From: Streptomyces sp. NRRL F-6131
GTDB taxonomy: Bacteria > Actinomycetota > Actinomycetes > Streptomycetales > Streptomycetaceae
NCBI GenBank assembly: GCA_000719695.1
Contig: JOHN01000030.1
Coordinates: 41,266-105,265 of the forward strand
DNA length: 64,000 nt
Direction: 5' to 3'
Part shown: in pieces, positions 1-8,402 of the stretch
Layout of the letters: each line of letters begins with the position of its first letter
Position numbering within the stretch: position 1 is the first letter of the stretch
Notes under the pieces: generated by a model
Databases searched by the model: none
The model's input: only the letters and a program-made list of their open reading frames with translations
What the model was told of the DNA's origin: nothing
Made by a program: the position numbers and the translations under genes

Positions 1-1
1 G

Positions 2-271
2 ACCCGCTACCGCTCGCCGATCCCGGTGCTCGCCTTCACCTACGAACCGGCCGTCCGGAGCCAACTCGCCCTCACCTGGGGCGTGGAGACCTTCCTCGGC
101 CCGTTCGCGCCCACCACCGACGAGATGGTCGAGCAGGTCGACGCGGCGCTCCTCTCCCTCGGCCGCTGCCAGAAGGGCGACATCGTCGTCATCACCGCCG
201 GCTCCCCGCCCGGCCTCGCGGGCTCCACCAACCTCGTCCGCGTCCACCACGTGGGCACCCTGGACAACTGA
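2..271 (+). CDS. pyk: Pyruvate kinase, C-terminal fragment
   Basis: This is the 3' end of a gene that enters the window from the left, so no start is visible. The 89 remaining residues match the C-terminal domain of pyruvate kinase, which makes ATP and pyruvate from phosphoenolpyruvate and ADP in glycolysis. The family-typical signatures are the stretch ending in VLAFTYEPAVRSQLAL, a GDIVVITAG strand, and the final segment containing TNLVRVH. The stop is TGA at 269-271 and a hairpin terminator follows directly. The neighbouring tRNA, pdtaR and liv genes fit a conserved streptomycete core region. The identity is secure; only the missing N-terminal part cannot be judged. Confidence 0.93.
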   Translation, partial: TRYRSPIPVLAFTYEPAVRSQLALTWGVETFLGPFAPTTDEMVEQVDAALLSLGRCQKGDIVVITAGSPPGLAGSTNLVRVHHVGTLDN

Positions 272-278
272 CCGTCCC

Positions 279-310
279 GGTGCGGCCCTGCCACGGGGCG
301 GGGCCGCACC
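279..310 (+). terminator. Hairpin terminator after pyk
   Basis: A perfect 10-bp stem (279-288 with 301-310, GGTGCGGCCC/GGGCCGCACC) encloses a 12-nt loop and starts 8 bases after the pyk stop. There is no clear U-tract, which is usual for high-GC actinomycete terminators. Confidence 0.7.
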
Positions 311-417
311 GACGCGAAAAGGGCCGCCCCTACCTGAACGGATGAGGACCCGCAGGCGTCAGGACGACCCGAATGTGACTTCTGTGGCGTTGTGTGACTT
401 TGGAATCGAAGGAAAAG

Positions 418-490
418 TACCCCGGGTGGGATTCGAACCCACGCTGGATGGTGTTTGAGACCATTGCCTCTACCGCTGGGCTACCGGGGC
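418..490 (-). tRNA. tRNA with anticodon CAA (Leu), short variable loop
   Basis: A 73-nt cloverleaf reads on the minus strand from 490 to 418. The 7-bp acceptor stem has a G1-U72 pair and A73 as discriminator. The D stem has 3 bp with a 10-nt loop, the anticodon stem is a perfect 5 bp (ATGGT/ACCAT) around loop CTCAAAC, the variable loop is 5 nt (CCAGC), and the T arm is GTGGG/CCCAC around TTCGAAT. Anticodon CAA reads the Leu codon UUG. CCA is not encoded. Bacterial tRNA-Leu normally has a long class II variable arm, and this gene does not, so the amino acid it carries is less certain than the tRNA call itself. Confidence 0.92.
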
Positions 491-590
491 ATCCACAGAT
501 CCGAAGGTTGCCCCCGACCCTGCTTGAACCCAAACATACCGTGTCTGGGTACCCTCGTGCATGCAGTACCCCGCCGGAACGAGGAGCCCC

Positions 591-1247
591 GTGAGCACCG
601 CCGACGAGCAGGCTGAGCCGCTTGAGACCGATTCGCCCCAGATCACCCGCATTGTGATCGCCGAGGACGAGGCACTGATCCGCCTCGACCTCAAGGAGAT
701 GCTGGAAGAGGAGGGGTACACCGTCGTCGGCGAGGCCGGGGACGGGGCGACGGCGGTCCGGCTGGTCCAGGAGCTGAAGCCGGACCTGGCGATCCTCGAC
801 GTGAAGATGCCGGTGCTGGACGGGCTGTCCGCGGCCGAGCAGATCCACGAGGCGCACCTGGCGCCGGTGCTGATGCTGACGGCGTTCTCGCAGCGCGAGC
901 TGGTGGACCGGGCCCGGGACGCGGGCGCGATGGCGTACATCGTGAAGCCGTTCTCCAAGAGCGACCTGGTGCCGGCGATCGAGATGGCGGTGTCCCGGTA
1001 CACGGAGATGCGGACGCTGGAGGAGGAGATCGCGGATCTCACCCAGCGGCTGGAGACCCGGAAGCTGGTGGACCGGGCGAAGAGCGTGCTGCAGACCAAG
1101 TTCGGGCTGAACGAGCCGGCCGCGTTCCGGTGGATCCAGAAGACCTCGATGGACCGCCGGATGACGATGGCGGCGGTCGCCGAGGCCGTGATCGAAGAGG
1201 GCGAGGCCCAGGACAAGAAGAAGGCCGAGGAGGCCGCGTCCGAGTAG
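591..1247 (+). CDS. pdtaR: ANTAR-domain response regulator (PdtaR-like)
   Basis: The protein has 218 aa. A CheY-type receiver domain spans about residues 18-135, with acidic-pocket residues E25/D26 and D70 as the likely phosphoacceptor (LAILDVKMP), plus the conserved Thr in LMLTAFS and Lys in YIVKPFS. It is followed by a coiled segment and a C-terminal three-helix ANTAR domain (about 145-205), which in this family binds paired hairpins in nascent RNA to prevent termination. The layout matches mycobacterial PdtaR (Rv1626), partner of the orphan kinase PdtaS. GTG at 591 is chosen because GAGGAG lies just upstream; an in-frame ATG at 561 lacks a site. It is monocistronic and ends at a strong hairpin. 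No kinase gene is adjacent. Confidence 0.93.
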   Translation: MSTADEQAEPLETDSPQITRIVIAEDEALIRLDLKEMLEEEGYTVVGEAGDGATAVRLVQELKPDLAILDVKMPVLDGLSAAEQIHEAHLAPVLMLTAFSQRELVDRARDAGAMAYIVKPFSKSDLVPAIEMAVSRYTEMRTLEEEIADLTQRLETRKLVDRAKSVLQTKFGLNEPAAFRWIQKTSMDRRMTMAAVAEAVIEEGEAQDKKKAEEAASE

Positions 1248-1264
1248 GCCCGCGGGCGGAGCGT

Positions 1265-1306
1265 ACGACGGAGGGCCCGGCACGCGAGTGCCGGGCCCTC
1301 CGTCGT
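1265..1306. terminator. Bidirectional terminator between pdtaR and livF
   Basis: A perfect 19-bp inverted repeat (1265-1283 with 1288-1306) and a 4-nt loop GCGA lie between the convergent ends of pdtaR and livF. It can act in both directions. Confidence 0.85.
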
Positions 1307-1319
1307 GGAGCGGGGCTGG

Positions 1320-2036
1320 TCAGTCCTCGCCGAGGTAGGCCTTGCGGACCGACTCGTCGTGCAGGAGGTCGGCGCCGGTGCCCTGGAGGACGATGGAGCC
1401 GGTCTCCATGACGTAGCCGCGGTCCGACAGCGAGAGCGCCGCCTGGGCGTTCTGCTCGACCAGCAGGATGGTCGTCCCGTCGGCCTTGAGCTCGACGATG
1501 GTCGCCATGATCTTCTGCATCATCAGCGGCGAGAGGCCCATCGAGGGCTCGTCGAGCATCAGCAGCTTGGGCCGGGACATCAGGGCGCGTCCCATGGCGA
1601 GCATCTGCTGCTCGCCGCCGGAGAGCGTGCCGGCGGCCTGCTTGCGGCGTTCGCCGAGGATGGGGAAGAGGCCGTAGGCCCGTTCGACGTCCTTGGCGAT
1701 GCCGTCGCCGTCGCTGCGCAGGAAGGCGCCGAGGAGCAGGTTCTCCTCGATGGTCATGCGCGGGAAGATGTGCCGGCCCTCGGGGGAGTGGGCGAGGCCC
1801 AGGGCGACGATCTTGTGGGCGGGCACGGCGGCGAGCGGCCGGCCGTCGAAGGTGACGGTGCCCGCGGTGGGCTTGAGCAGGCCGGACAGGGTGCGCAGGG
1901 TGGTGGTCTTGCCGGCGCCGTTGGTGCCGATCAGGGTGGTGACCTCGCCCTGGTTGACGGTGAAGCTGATGCCCTTGACGGCTTCGATCTTCCCGTAGGC
2001 GACGCGGAGGTCCTGGACTTCGAGGAGTGCGGTCAC
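1320..2036 (-). CDS. livF: Branched-chain amino acid ABC transporter ATPase LivF
   Basis: This 238-aa ATPase is one of the two nucleotide-binding subunits of a high-affinity Leu/Ile/Val-type importer. Walker A (GTNGAGKT) is at residues 37-44, the ABC signature LSGGEQQ near 140, and Walker B (LLMLDEPS) near 160 with its catalytic Glu; a switch His is not needed for the call. Length and the MGLSPLMMQKI segment are typical of LivF rather than LivG. The only sensible start is GTG at 2036, which overlaps the livG stop by four bases (GTGA), so translation is probably coupled. It is the last gene of livK-livH-livM-livG-livF and ends just before the bidirectional terminator. Confidence 0.96.
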   Translation of the reverse strand: MTALLEVQDLRVAYGKIEAVKGISFTVNQGEVTTLIGTNGAGKTTTLRTLSGLLKPTAGTVTFDGRPLAAVPAHKIVALGLAHSPEGRHIFPRMTIEENLLLGAFLRSDGDGIAKDVERAYGLFPILGERRKQAAGTLSGGEQQMLAMGRALMSRPKLLMLDEPSMGLSPLMMQKIMATIVELKADGTTILLVEQNAQAALSLSDRGYVMETGSIVLQGTGADLLHDESVRKAYLGED

Positions 2037-2887
2037 TGGTCGGTCTCCGTAACGGGGGCGGTGCCTTCGAGCGGGGCGCCGAGGTAGGCGGTGATGACGC
2101 GTTCGTCGTTCTGGACCGTCTCGCGGTCGCCCTCGACGATCTTCTGGCCCTGGACGAGCACGGCGGTGCGGTCGCAGAGGTTGAAGATGAAACGCATGTC
2201 GTGCTCGATGACGAGGACGGAGACGCCCCGGTCGCGGATGGCGAAGACGAGTTCCTCGGCGGCTCGGGTCTCCTGGGGGTTCATGCCGGCGGTGGGCTCG
2301 TCGAGGAGCAGCAGGCCGGGGTCGGAGGCGAGGGCGCGGGCGATCTCCAGCTTGCGCTGCTCGCCGTAGGGGAGGTTGCGGGCGAGGTGGTCGGCCTTGC
2401 CGGCGAGGCCGGTGAACTCCAGGAGCTCCATGGCCTTGTCGCGGCTCTCCTGCTCGGAGCGGCGGTAGCCGGGGCCGCGCAGGACGGCGGAGAACAGGCC
2501 CTGGTGCATCCGGCTGTGCCGGCCGACCTGGACGTTCTCCAGGACGGTCATGTTGGCGAAGAGCCGGATGTTCTGGAAGGTGCGGGCGATGCCGGCCTGG
2601 GTGACCAGGTGGGGCTTGGGCGGCAGGACGGCGCCCTGGTAGGTGACGGTGCCCTCGGTGGGCACGTAGAGGCCGGTGAGGCAGTTGAAGAAGGTGGTCT
2701 TGCCGGCACCGTTGGGGCCGATGAGACCGATGATCTCGCCGCGGCCGACGGTCAGGGAGACGTTGTTGACGGCGGTGAGGCCGCCGAACCGCATCGTCAC
2801 GCCGGAGACGTCGAGCAGGGGCTGGGCGGGGCCGGGCGCGGTGCCGGCGGCCGCGGGGGCGTCGGTGGTGGTCATCTGGAGGGTCAC
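2033..2887 (-). CDS. livG: Branched-chain amino acid ABC transporter ATPase LivG
   Basis: The second ATPase of the importer has about 284 aa. It shows Walker A (GPNGAGKT), a Q-loop region with ARTFQNIRLF, the LivG-type variant signature LPYGEQRKLEIARAL, Walker B LLLLDEPTAGMNP, and the family C-terminal segment NDERVITAYLG. The first ATG is at 2875. The GTG at 2887 is preferred because it forms the same GTGA four-base overlap with livM that is seen at the livM/livH and livG/livF junctions. The N-terminal ~20 residues, rich in Ala, Pro and Gly, are not conserved and do not decide the start. Confidence 0.95.
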   Translation of the reverse strand: MTLQMTTTDAPAAAGTAPGPAQPLLDVSGVTMRFGGLTAVNNVSLTVGRGEIIGLIGPNGAGKTTFFNCLTGLYVPTEGTVTYQGAVLPPKPHLVTQAGIARTFQNIRLFANMTVLENVQVGRHSRMHQGLFSAVLRGPGYRRSEQESRDKAMELLEFTGLAGKADHLARNLPYGEQRKLEIARALASDPGLLLLDEPTAGMNPQETRAAEELVFAIRDRGVSVLVIEHDMRFIFNLCDRTAVLVQGQKIVEGDRETVQNDERVITAYLGAPLEGTAPVTETDQ

Positions 2888-4824
2888 GCCCCTGCCTTGG
2901 AGAGGGCGACGCTGTCGCCGGTGGCCTGGGCCGGGATGTCGGCCTCGTGGAACTCGAGCTGGCGGCGCCGGTTGGGGATGAGGCCCTCGGGGCGGACGCG
3001 CATCAGGACGATGAGGGCGATGCCGAAGGCGAGCAGCTGGTAGTCGGCGAGGAACTCGAGCTTCTTCGGGATGAGGAAGAGCAGGGCGGCGCCGGCCAGC
3101 GGGCCGCTGATGGTGCCCATGCCGCCGAGGATGACGGCGGCGAGCAGGAAGGCGGAGTTGGGCGGCAGGGCCTCGGCGAAGGTGTACTGGTCGGGGGTGA
3201 CCGTGTAGCTGACGTGGGCCTGGACGGTGCCGGCGAGGCCGGCGAGGCAGGCGCCGAGGGCGAAGGCGAGGAGCTTGAGGCGGAAGCCGTTGATGCCCAT
3301 CGCCTCGGCGGCGGTCTCGTCCTCGCGGATGGCGACCCAGGCGCGGCCGATGCGGGAGTTGCCGACGCGGGCGAAGACCAGCACGACCACGGCGGTGACG
3401 AGGAGCATCAGCAGGTAGTAGTTGGAGAACCGGCCGAGTTCGACGCCGAAGACGGTGGTGGGCTTGCCGAGGTTCCAGCCGAGGATCTCCAGGTCGGGGA
3501 TCCGGGGGATGCCGTTGGAACCGTTGGTGATCTTCGGGCCGGTGGTGCCGTTGAGGTTGAGCATGGTGATGCGGAAGATCTCGCCGAAGCCCAGGGTGAC
3601 GATGGCGAGGTAGTCGCCGCGCAGGCGCAGGGTCGGCGCGCCGATGACGACGCCGAAGACCATGGAGACCACGGCGCCGGTGAGCATCGCGCCCCAGAAC
3701 GGGAACTGGACGTGGATCGGCGAGGCGGGGGAGCCGGAGACCAGGGCGGCGCTGTAGGCGCCGACGCCGAGGAAGGCGACGTAGCCGAGGTCGAGCAGAC
3801 CGGCCAGGCCGACCACGATGTTGAGGCCGAGGGCGACGGTGGCGAAGATCAGGATGTTGGTGGCGACCGAGGTGTACTGGTCGCTGGTCTGGGTGAACGG
3901 GAAGCTGGCGGCCGCGGCGAACGCGGCGCCGGTGGTGACCGTCTGGTACTTGACCGTCAGGGCGCGCAGCCGGGGCAGCAGGCCGGAGCGGCCGAGCGCG
4001 CCGACCACCGAGGCGGCCAGCAGCAGGTAGCCGGTGAAGAGTTCGCCGTACTCGGTGTCGATGCCGAAGGTGATGGCGAACAGGCCGATGGCGAAGGCCA
4101 CGACGATCAGCGCGACCTCGGCCCAGGAGGGCAGCGTGCGCGCCGCGGGCAGCGGCCGGTGGACGGTGCCGAGCCGGAGCCAGCTGTTGGCGAGGTGGCC
4201 GAGCTGGACCAGCAGGACGGCGCCGGTCGCGATGGCGAGGCCGCCGGCGAGGGCGGTGAGCACGGGGGCGACCGGCTTGTCCTCGGGGACGGCGTGGGTC
4301 GCGAACCAGACCACCGGGGCGATCGGGACGAGCAGGAAGAGCCGCCGGTCCAGGATCCGCAGCGGGACGGCGGTGCGCCGGTCGAGGGGCAGGCCGAGGG
4401 AGCCGGCGAGGGCGAGCAGGGCGCCGACGGCGAGGACCCAGCCGCCGGGCTCGAGGTTGGCGAGGCCGCCGAGGTCGTTGGAGATCGAGACGACCGAGAA
4501 CAGGCCGACGGCGAGGCCGCCGGTGGCGGCGATCACGACGGCGTTGTTGCTGCGGCGGGGGGAGGCCCAGCGCAGGCCGGGGACGCCCTGGGCGGCGAGG
4601 AGCAGGACGAGGGTGACCAGTCCGGCGGTGAGGGCGAGCCACTGGAGACCGGCGGGGGAGCCGTAGAAGGTGAGGTCGCCGGGGTACTCGGAGGTCCAGG
4701 TCCAGGGCATCAGGGCGGAGCCGGCGGTGGCGGCGGCGCCCAGGCCGGTGAGGATCGCGGCGGTGCGGCCGGGGAGGGCGATGACCGGGGTGGTCTCGGT
4801 GCTGCTGGTGGTCATGGTGCTCAC
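2884..4824 (-). CDS. livM: Branched-chain amino acid ABC transporter permease LivM
   Basis: This inner-membrane permease has about 646 aa. The C-terminal ~370 residues carry the LivM core, with GLAGLLDLGYVAFLGVGAYSAAL, the cytoplasmic loop RIGRAWVAIREDETAAEAMGI, and many hydrophobic helices. The N-terminal ~270 residues add several further membrane segments, so the protein is much longer than the ~420-aa E. coli LivM; actinomycete LivM proteins are often extended like this. GTG at 4824 overlaps the livH stop by GTGA and is chosen for consistency with the other junctions; ATG at 4815 would shorten the protein by three residues. It partners with LivH to form the channel. Confidence 0.94.
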   Translation of the reverse strand: MSTMTTSSTETTPVIALPGRTAAILTGLGAAATAGSALMPWTWTSEYPGDLTFYGSPAGLQWLALTAGLVTLVLLLAAQGVPGLRWASPRRSNNAVVIAATGGLAVGLFSVVSISNDLGGLANLEPGGWVLAVGALLALAGSLGLPLDRRTAVPLRILDRRLFLLVPIAPVVWFATHAVPEDKPVAPVLTALAGGLAIATGAVLLVQLGHLANSWLRLGTVHRPLPAARTLPSWAEVALIVVAFAIGLFAITFGIDTEYGELFTGYLLLAASVVGALGRSGLLPRLRALTVKYQTVTTGAAFAAAASFPFTQTSDQYTSVATNILIFATVALGLNIVVGLAGLLDLGYVAFLGVGAYSAALVSGSPASPIHVQFPFWGAMLTGAVVSMVFGVVIGAPTLRLRGDYLAIVTLGFGEIFRITMLNLNGTTGPKITNGSNGIPRIPDLEILGWNLGKPTTVFGVELGRFSNYYLLMLLVTAVVVLVFARVGNSRIGRAWVAIREDETAAEAMGINGFRLKLLAFALGACLAGLAGTVQAHVSYTVTPDQYTFAEALPPNSAFLLAAVILGGMGTISGPLAGAALLFLIPKKLEFLADYQLLAFGIALIVLMRVRPEGLIPNRRRQLEFHEADIPAQATGDSVALSKAGA

Positions 4825-5750
4825 GCCCTGTCCGCGACGCGCTCGCCCAGCAGCCCCTGGGGCCGGACGAGCAGGACGACGATGAGGAGTACGAAGGCCC
4901 AGACGTCCTTCCAGGCGCCGCCTCCGAAGAGGTGCATCCCGGGCAGGTGCTGGATGTAGCCGGTGGCGAGGGCCTCGGCGAGGCCGAGGGTGATGCCGCC
5001 GAGCATGGCGCCGTAGATGTTGCCGATGCCGCCGAGGACGGCCGCGGTGAAGGCCTTGAGACCGAGCAGGAAGCCCATCCGGAAGTCGACCTGGCCGCTG
5101 CGCAGGCCGTAGGCGACGGCGGCGACGGCGGCGAAGGCGGCGCCGATGGCGAAGGCCATCACGATGATCCGGTCGGTGTCGATGCCCATCAGCTTCGCGG
5201 TGTCCGGGTCCTGGCTGGTCGCCTGCATGGCGCGGCCGGAGCGGGTGCGGGTGACGAACCAGCCGAGGGCGAGCATGCAGAGCGGGGCGGCGATCAGGAG
5301 GAAGATGTCGCTGCGCTGGATGGCGACCGAGCCGATCTCGAAGGGGTCGCCGGGGATCTTCGGGAAGACCCGGGCCTTCTTGGCGTCCGGGTAGAAGGCG
5401 AAGACCAGCTGCTGCAGGGCGATGGACAGGCCGATCGCGGTGATCAGCGGGGCGAGCCGGGGGGCCGTGCGCAGGGGCCGGTAGGCGAAGCGCTCGGCGG
5501 CGACGGCGGTGAGGGTGGAGACCAGGATGCCGGCGATCAGCATCAGCGGTAGGGCCAGCCACAGGGTGGTGCCGCCGGGGAGGGCGAGGTAGGCGGTCAG
5601 GGCGCCGAAGCCGCCGACCATGACGATCTCGCCGTGGGCGAAGTTGATGAGCTGGACGATGCCGTAGACCATCGTGTAGCCGATCGCGACGAGGCCGTAG
5701 AGGGCGCCGAGGATCAGGCCGTTGGCCAGCTGCTGCGGTAGGTCGTGCAC
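4821..5750 (-). CDS. livH: Branched-chain amino acid ABC transporter permease LivH
   Basis: This 309-aa membrane protein is the second permease. It opens with the family hallmark LANGLILGALYGLVAIGYTMVYG and LINFAHGEIVMVGGF, has about eight hydrophobic helices, and contains the coupling loop (GRAMQATSQDPDTAKLMGI) that contacts the ATPases. The ATG at 5750 is the natural start. livK lies 133 bp upstream on the same strand and livM overlaps by four bases downstream, so all five genes are likely one unit with the binding-protein gene expressed first. Confidence 0.95.
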   Translation of the reverse strand: MHDLPQQLANGLILGALYGLVAIGYTMVYGIVQLINFAHGEIVMVGGFGALTAYLALPGGTTLWLALPLMLIAGILVSTLTAVAAERFAYRPLRTAPRLAPLITAIGLSIALQQLVFAFYPDAKKARVFPKIPGDPFEIGSVAIQRSDIFLLIAAPLCMLALGWFVTRTRSGRAMQATSQDPDTAKLMGIDTDRIIVMAFAIGAAFAAVAAVAYGLRSGQVDFRMGFLLGLKAFTAAVLGGIGNIYGAMLGGITLGLAEALATGYIQHLPGMHLFGGGAWKDVWAFVLLIVVLLVRPQGLLGERVADRA

Positions 5751-5883
5751 CGCTGGGCCTCCGTTGTGCGTGTGGGGTGTCCGCGTGGGTGGTGGATGTG
5801 GGTGCGCGCGGGGGCACTCGTGGCGCCCCCGCGCGGGGTAACTCCGACGTGCTGTGACGCTGCCGACCGGGGTCGGGCGGGGG

Positions 5884-7116
5884 TCAGCCGTTGAAGGTGC
5901 CGGACTTCTCCACGGCCCACTTGCCGTCCTTGACGGTGTAGACGGTGAGCTGCTTGTTGGTGGTGTCGCCGTACTCGTCGAACGAGACCTTGCCGGTCAC
6001 GCCCTCGAAGGAGACCTTCTGGACGGCCTCGACGACCTTGGCGCGGGGGCTGTCGGGGAGCTTGCCGTTGTTGGCGGCGACGACGGCCTTGACGCCCTGG
6101 ATGATGGCCCAGGCGCTGTCGTAGGAGTAGCCGCCGTAGGTCTCGTAGGCGTCCTTGTAGCCGGCGGCCTTGTAGTCGGCGATGAACTTGGCGGCGGTCG
6201 GCAGCTGCTCGACGGGCAGGCCGACGGCGGTGGCGAAGTCGCCCTGGCCCTTGGGGTTGAGCTTGATGAAGTCGCCGCTCTGGATGCCGTCGCCGCCCAT
6301 CAGCGGGATGTTGACGCCGGCGTCCTTGAGCTGGAGGGAGAGCGGGCCGGCCGCCGGGTACTCGCCGCCGTAGTAGACGGCCTCGGCGCCGGAGGACTTG
6401 ACCTTGGTGACGACGGCGGCGAAGTCGCGGTCGTCCGGGTTGACGTGCTCCTCGCCCACGATCTGGCCGCCGTTCTTGACGAACTGGCCTTTGAAGGTGG
6501 CGGCGAGGCCGGCCCCGTAGGTCTTCTGGTCGTCGATGAGGAAGACCTTGGTCTTCTTGGCGTCCTTGGTCAGGAAGTCCGCGGCGAACGGGCCCTGGAC
6601 GGCGTCCGTGGTGGCGGTGCGGAAGTAGGTCTTGAAGGGGCGCGCCTTGACGCCGCTGGCCCACTTCTCGCCCTGGCTGAGGGCGACGCCGGTGTTGGCG
6701 GGGGAGATCTGGACGAGGTTGGCGTCGTTGAAGATCTGCTGCATCGACTGGGCGACGCTGGAGTTCAGCGGGCCGACGACGCCGATGACGTCCTTGTCGC
6801 CCACCAGCTGGGTCGCGTTCTGCTGGCCGGGGGCCGGCTTGCCGGTGTCGTCGAGGCCCTTGATCTGGAACTTGACGCCGGGGACCTCGTTCTTCTCGTT
6901 GGCCTGCTTGACCGCGAGCTCGACGGAGTTGCGGATGCCGAGGCCGAGGGCGGAGAGGTCGCCGGTGAGCGGGGCGTCGACGCCGATGGTGACGGTGGTG
7001 GAGCCGCCGCCCTGACCGCTGTCCCCGGACTTCTTGTCGTCGCGGGAGCCGCATGCGGTGAGGGTGAGGGCGCCGATCACGGCAATGCTCACGACAACTG
7101 CTGAACGATGACGCAC
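5884..7116 (-). CDS. livK: Branched-chain amino acid ABC transporter substrate-binding lipoprotein
   Basis: The 410-aa periplasmic-binding-protein type I delivers branched-chain amino acids, or a related ligand, to LivHMGF. A lipoprotein signal peptide ends at the lipobox LTAC with Cys22, followed by a charged Gly/Ser linker. The mature part starts with TVTIGVDAPLTGDLSALG and has the family segments VIGVVGPLNSS, TYGAGLAATFK and YGGYSYDSAWAII. GTG at 7116 is chosen because it gives an immediate RHRS-plus-hydrophobic signal peptide and has an AAGGGGA site upstream. The reading frame stays open further upstream without sensible protein. The substrate cannot be fixed from sequence alone. Confidence 0.95.
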   Translation of the reverse strand: MRHRSAVVVSIAVIGALTLTACGSRDDKKSGDSGQGGGSTTVTIGVDAPLTGDLSALGLGIRNSVELAVKQANEKNEVPGVKFQIKGLDDTGKPAPGQQNATQLVGDKDVIGVVGPLNSSVAQSMQQIFNDANLVQISPANTGVALSQGEKWASGVKARPFKTYFRTATTDAVQGPFAADFLTKDAKKTKVFLIDDQKTYGAGLAATFKGQFVKNGGQIVGEEHVNPDDRDFAAVVTKVKSSGAEAVYYGGEYPAAGPLSLQLKDAGVNIPLMGGDGIQSGDFIKLNPKGQGDFATAVGLPVEQLPTAAKFIADYKAAGYKDAYETYGGYSYDSAWAIIQGVKAVVAANNGKLPDSPRAKVVEAVQKVSFEGVTGKVSFDEYGDTTNKQLTVYTVKDGKWAVEKSGTFNG

Positions 7117-7683
7117 GGGGGTCCCCTTCGGTTCAGGAGGGCGCCGCGCCTTGAACGGCGGGAGCCTGGATGCGCGGTGGGCCTGGCCCATTCCGGTGCC
7201 GCGGTGACTGGCCGTGACTCTAGATGCCGCTCGGCGGCTCTGGCAGTGCTGCGGCGAGGCTGTGATTCTCTTGTTATGAGCACACGGAGAAGTCGTCTCA
7301 CTATGTGGTCGTTCTGGCTCGACCGGTCCCGCCACGCCCGGGTGTTTGCACGCCAACTCGCGCCATGTAAGGCGTAGAAGGGCAGGTTACTCCTGAACTC
7401 GCCGATTATCGGACAGAAGTGTCCGGGCTGTTGGAGTCGGGCGTATGCGTTCGAATATCGGACATTCGGCGAGCTGTGACGCTGCTTTCGGGGGATCCGA
7501 CCCGCCGGGGGCCTTCGATTGCTCGGATTTCCCACTTGTTACGCACGGTTACAACACGGCAGGCGGGCGGACCTGCGGGCGGACATGCCGCCGCCCCCTT
7601 GTCCAGACCAACTTCCCAGGGACTTCCCAGGGAGGTCGAAGGTCAAACAAGGGGGCGGGCAAGGGATTTGACGGAGAATCGGG
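7117..7683. other. Intergenic region upstream of livK (no gene seen)
   Basis: These 567 bases lie between the 5' end of livK and the 3' end of the thioesterase gene and hold no convincing gene. They contain a hairpin (7410-7415 with 7420-7425, CGGACA/TGTCCG), a 9-bp direct repeat TATCGGACA at 7407-7415 and 7456-7464, and a perfect tandem 11-bp duplication ACTTCCCAGGG at 7611-7632. The livK promoter must lie here. I could not fix its -35/-10 boxes with confidence. Confidence 0.6.
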
Positions 7684-8193
7684 TCAGAGGTCGCGCAGCA
7701 TGCAGGTGAGGCGGCAGCTGGTGACCCGCTTGCCGGTGTCGTCGGTGATCGCGATCTCGTAGGTGGCGGCGGTGCGGCCCTTGAAGACCGCGGTCGCCAC
7801 GCCGGTGACCAGGCCGGAGGTCGCCGAGCGGTGGTGGGTGGCGTTGAGGTCCACGCCCACCGCGTACCGGCCGGGGCCGGCGTGCAGCATCGCGCCGACC
7901 GAGCCGAGCGTCTCGGCCAGTGCCGCCGAGGCGCCGCCGTGCAGCAGCCCGTACGGCTGCTGGTTGCCGTCCACCGGCATGGTGCCGACCACCCGGTCGC
8001 CCGAGGCCTCGACGATCCGGATGCCCAGCTTGTCGCCGAGCCGGCCGCCGGAGAAGGTGGCCGGGTCCACGCCGAGCTTGGCGAAGTGGTCCAGCATCTC
8101 CTGCGGGACGTCCAGGAGGGGCGGGACGCCGGTGCCGGCGGGGTTCGGGCCGGCGCCGGGGGCGGTGCCGGCGTCGGGGGCCGGGTCGGTCAT
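7684..8193 (-). CDS. Hotdog-fold thioesterase (PaaI/YbgC-like)
   Basis: This 169-aa protein has a disordered Pro/Gly/Ala-rich N-terminus (~35 residues) and a single hotdog domain. The catalytic-region motif is GLLHGGASAALAETLGS, followed by the strand containing VGVDLNATHHRSA, both typical of PaaI-type acyl-CoA thioesterases that release CoA from aromatic or short acyl thioesters. The ATG at 8193 has GGAGCT upstream. The gene is divergent from polA and shares no operon with it. Position next to polA is a conserved streptomycete arrangement as I recall it. The physiological thioester is unknown. Confidence 0.9.
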   Translation of the reverse strand: MTDPAPDAGTAPGAGPNPAGTGVPPLLDVPQEMLDHFAKLGVDPATFSGGRLGDKLGIRIVEASGDRVVGTMPVDGNQQPYGLLHGGASAALAETLGSVGAMLHAGPGRYAVGVDLNATHHRSATSGLVTGVATAVFKGRTAATYEIAITDDTGKRVTSCRLTCMLRDL

Positions 8194-8402
8194 GGGGGAG
8201 CTCCTGCCGCTCGGGGGTCACGTCGTCGTGCTGCCTGTGATCGTACGACCGTCCTACTCGGCGGTAGAGGCCGTGGCGGAGGAAAACCGGCGTGGCGGCC
8301 GGGGCGCGAGCGCGCCCGAGGGGCGCCCGCCCCCGGCGTGCCCCTTTTGTCGGTGGCGGGCCCTAGGATCGGTGGCCGGTAGTGGAATCGGCAGGAACGG
8401 AC

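Noticed and set aside
2033..5817. Fused long frames joining livH, livM and livG on the minus strand
   Set aside because: They arise because frames stay open upstream of the real starts; the GTGA junctions and conserved N-termini define separate genes.
7419..7762. Small plus-strand frames in the gap upstream of livK
   Set aside because: No ribosome site, no conserved features, and they run into the antisense of the thioesterase gene.
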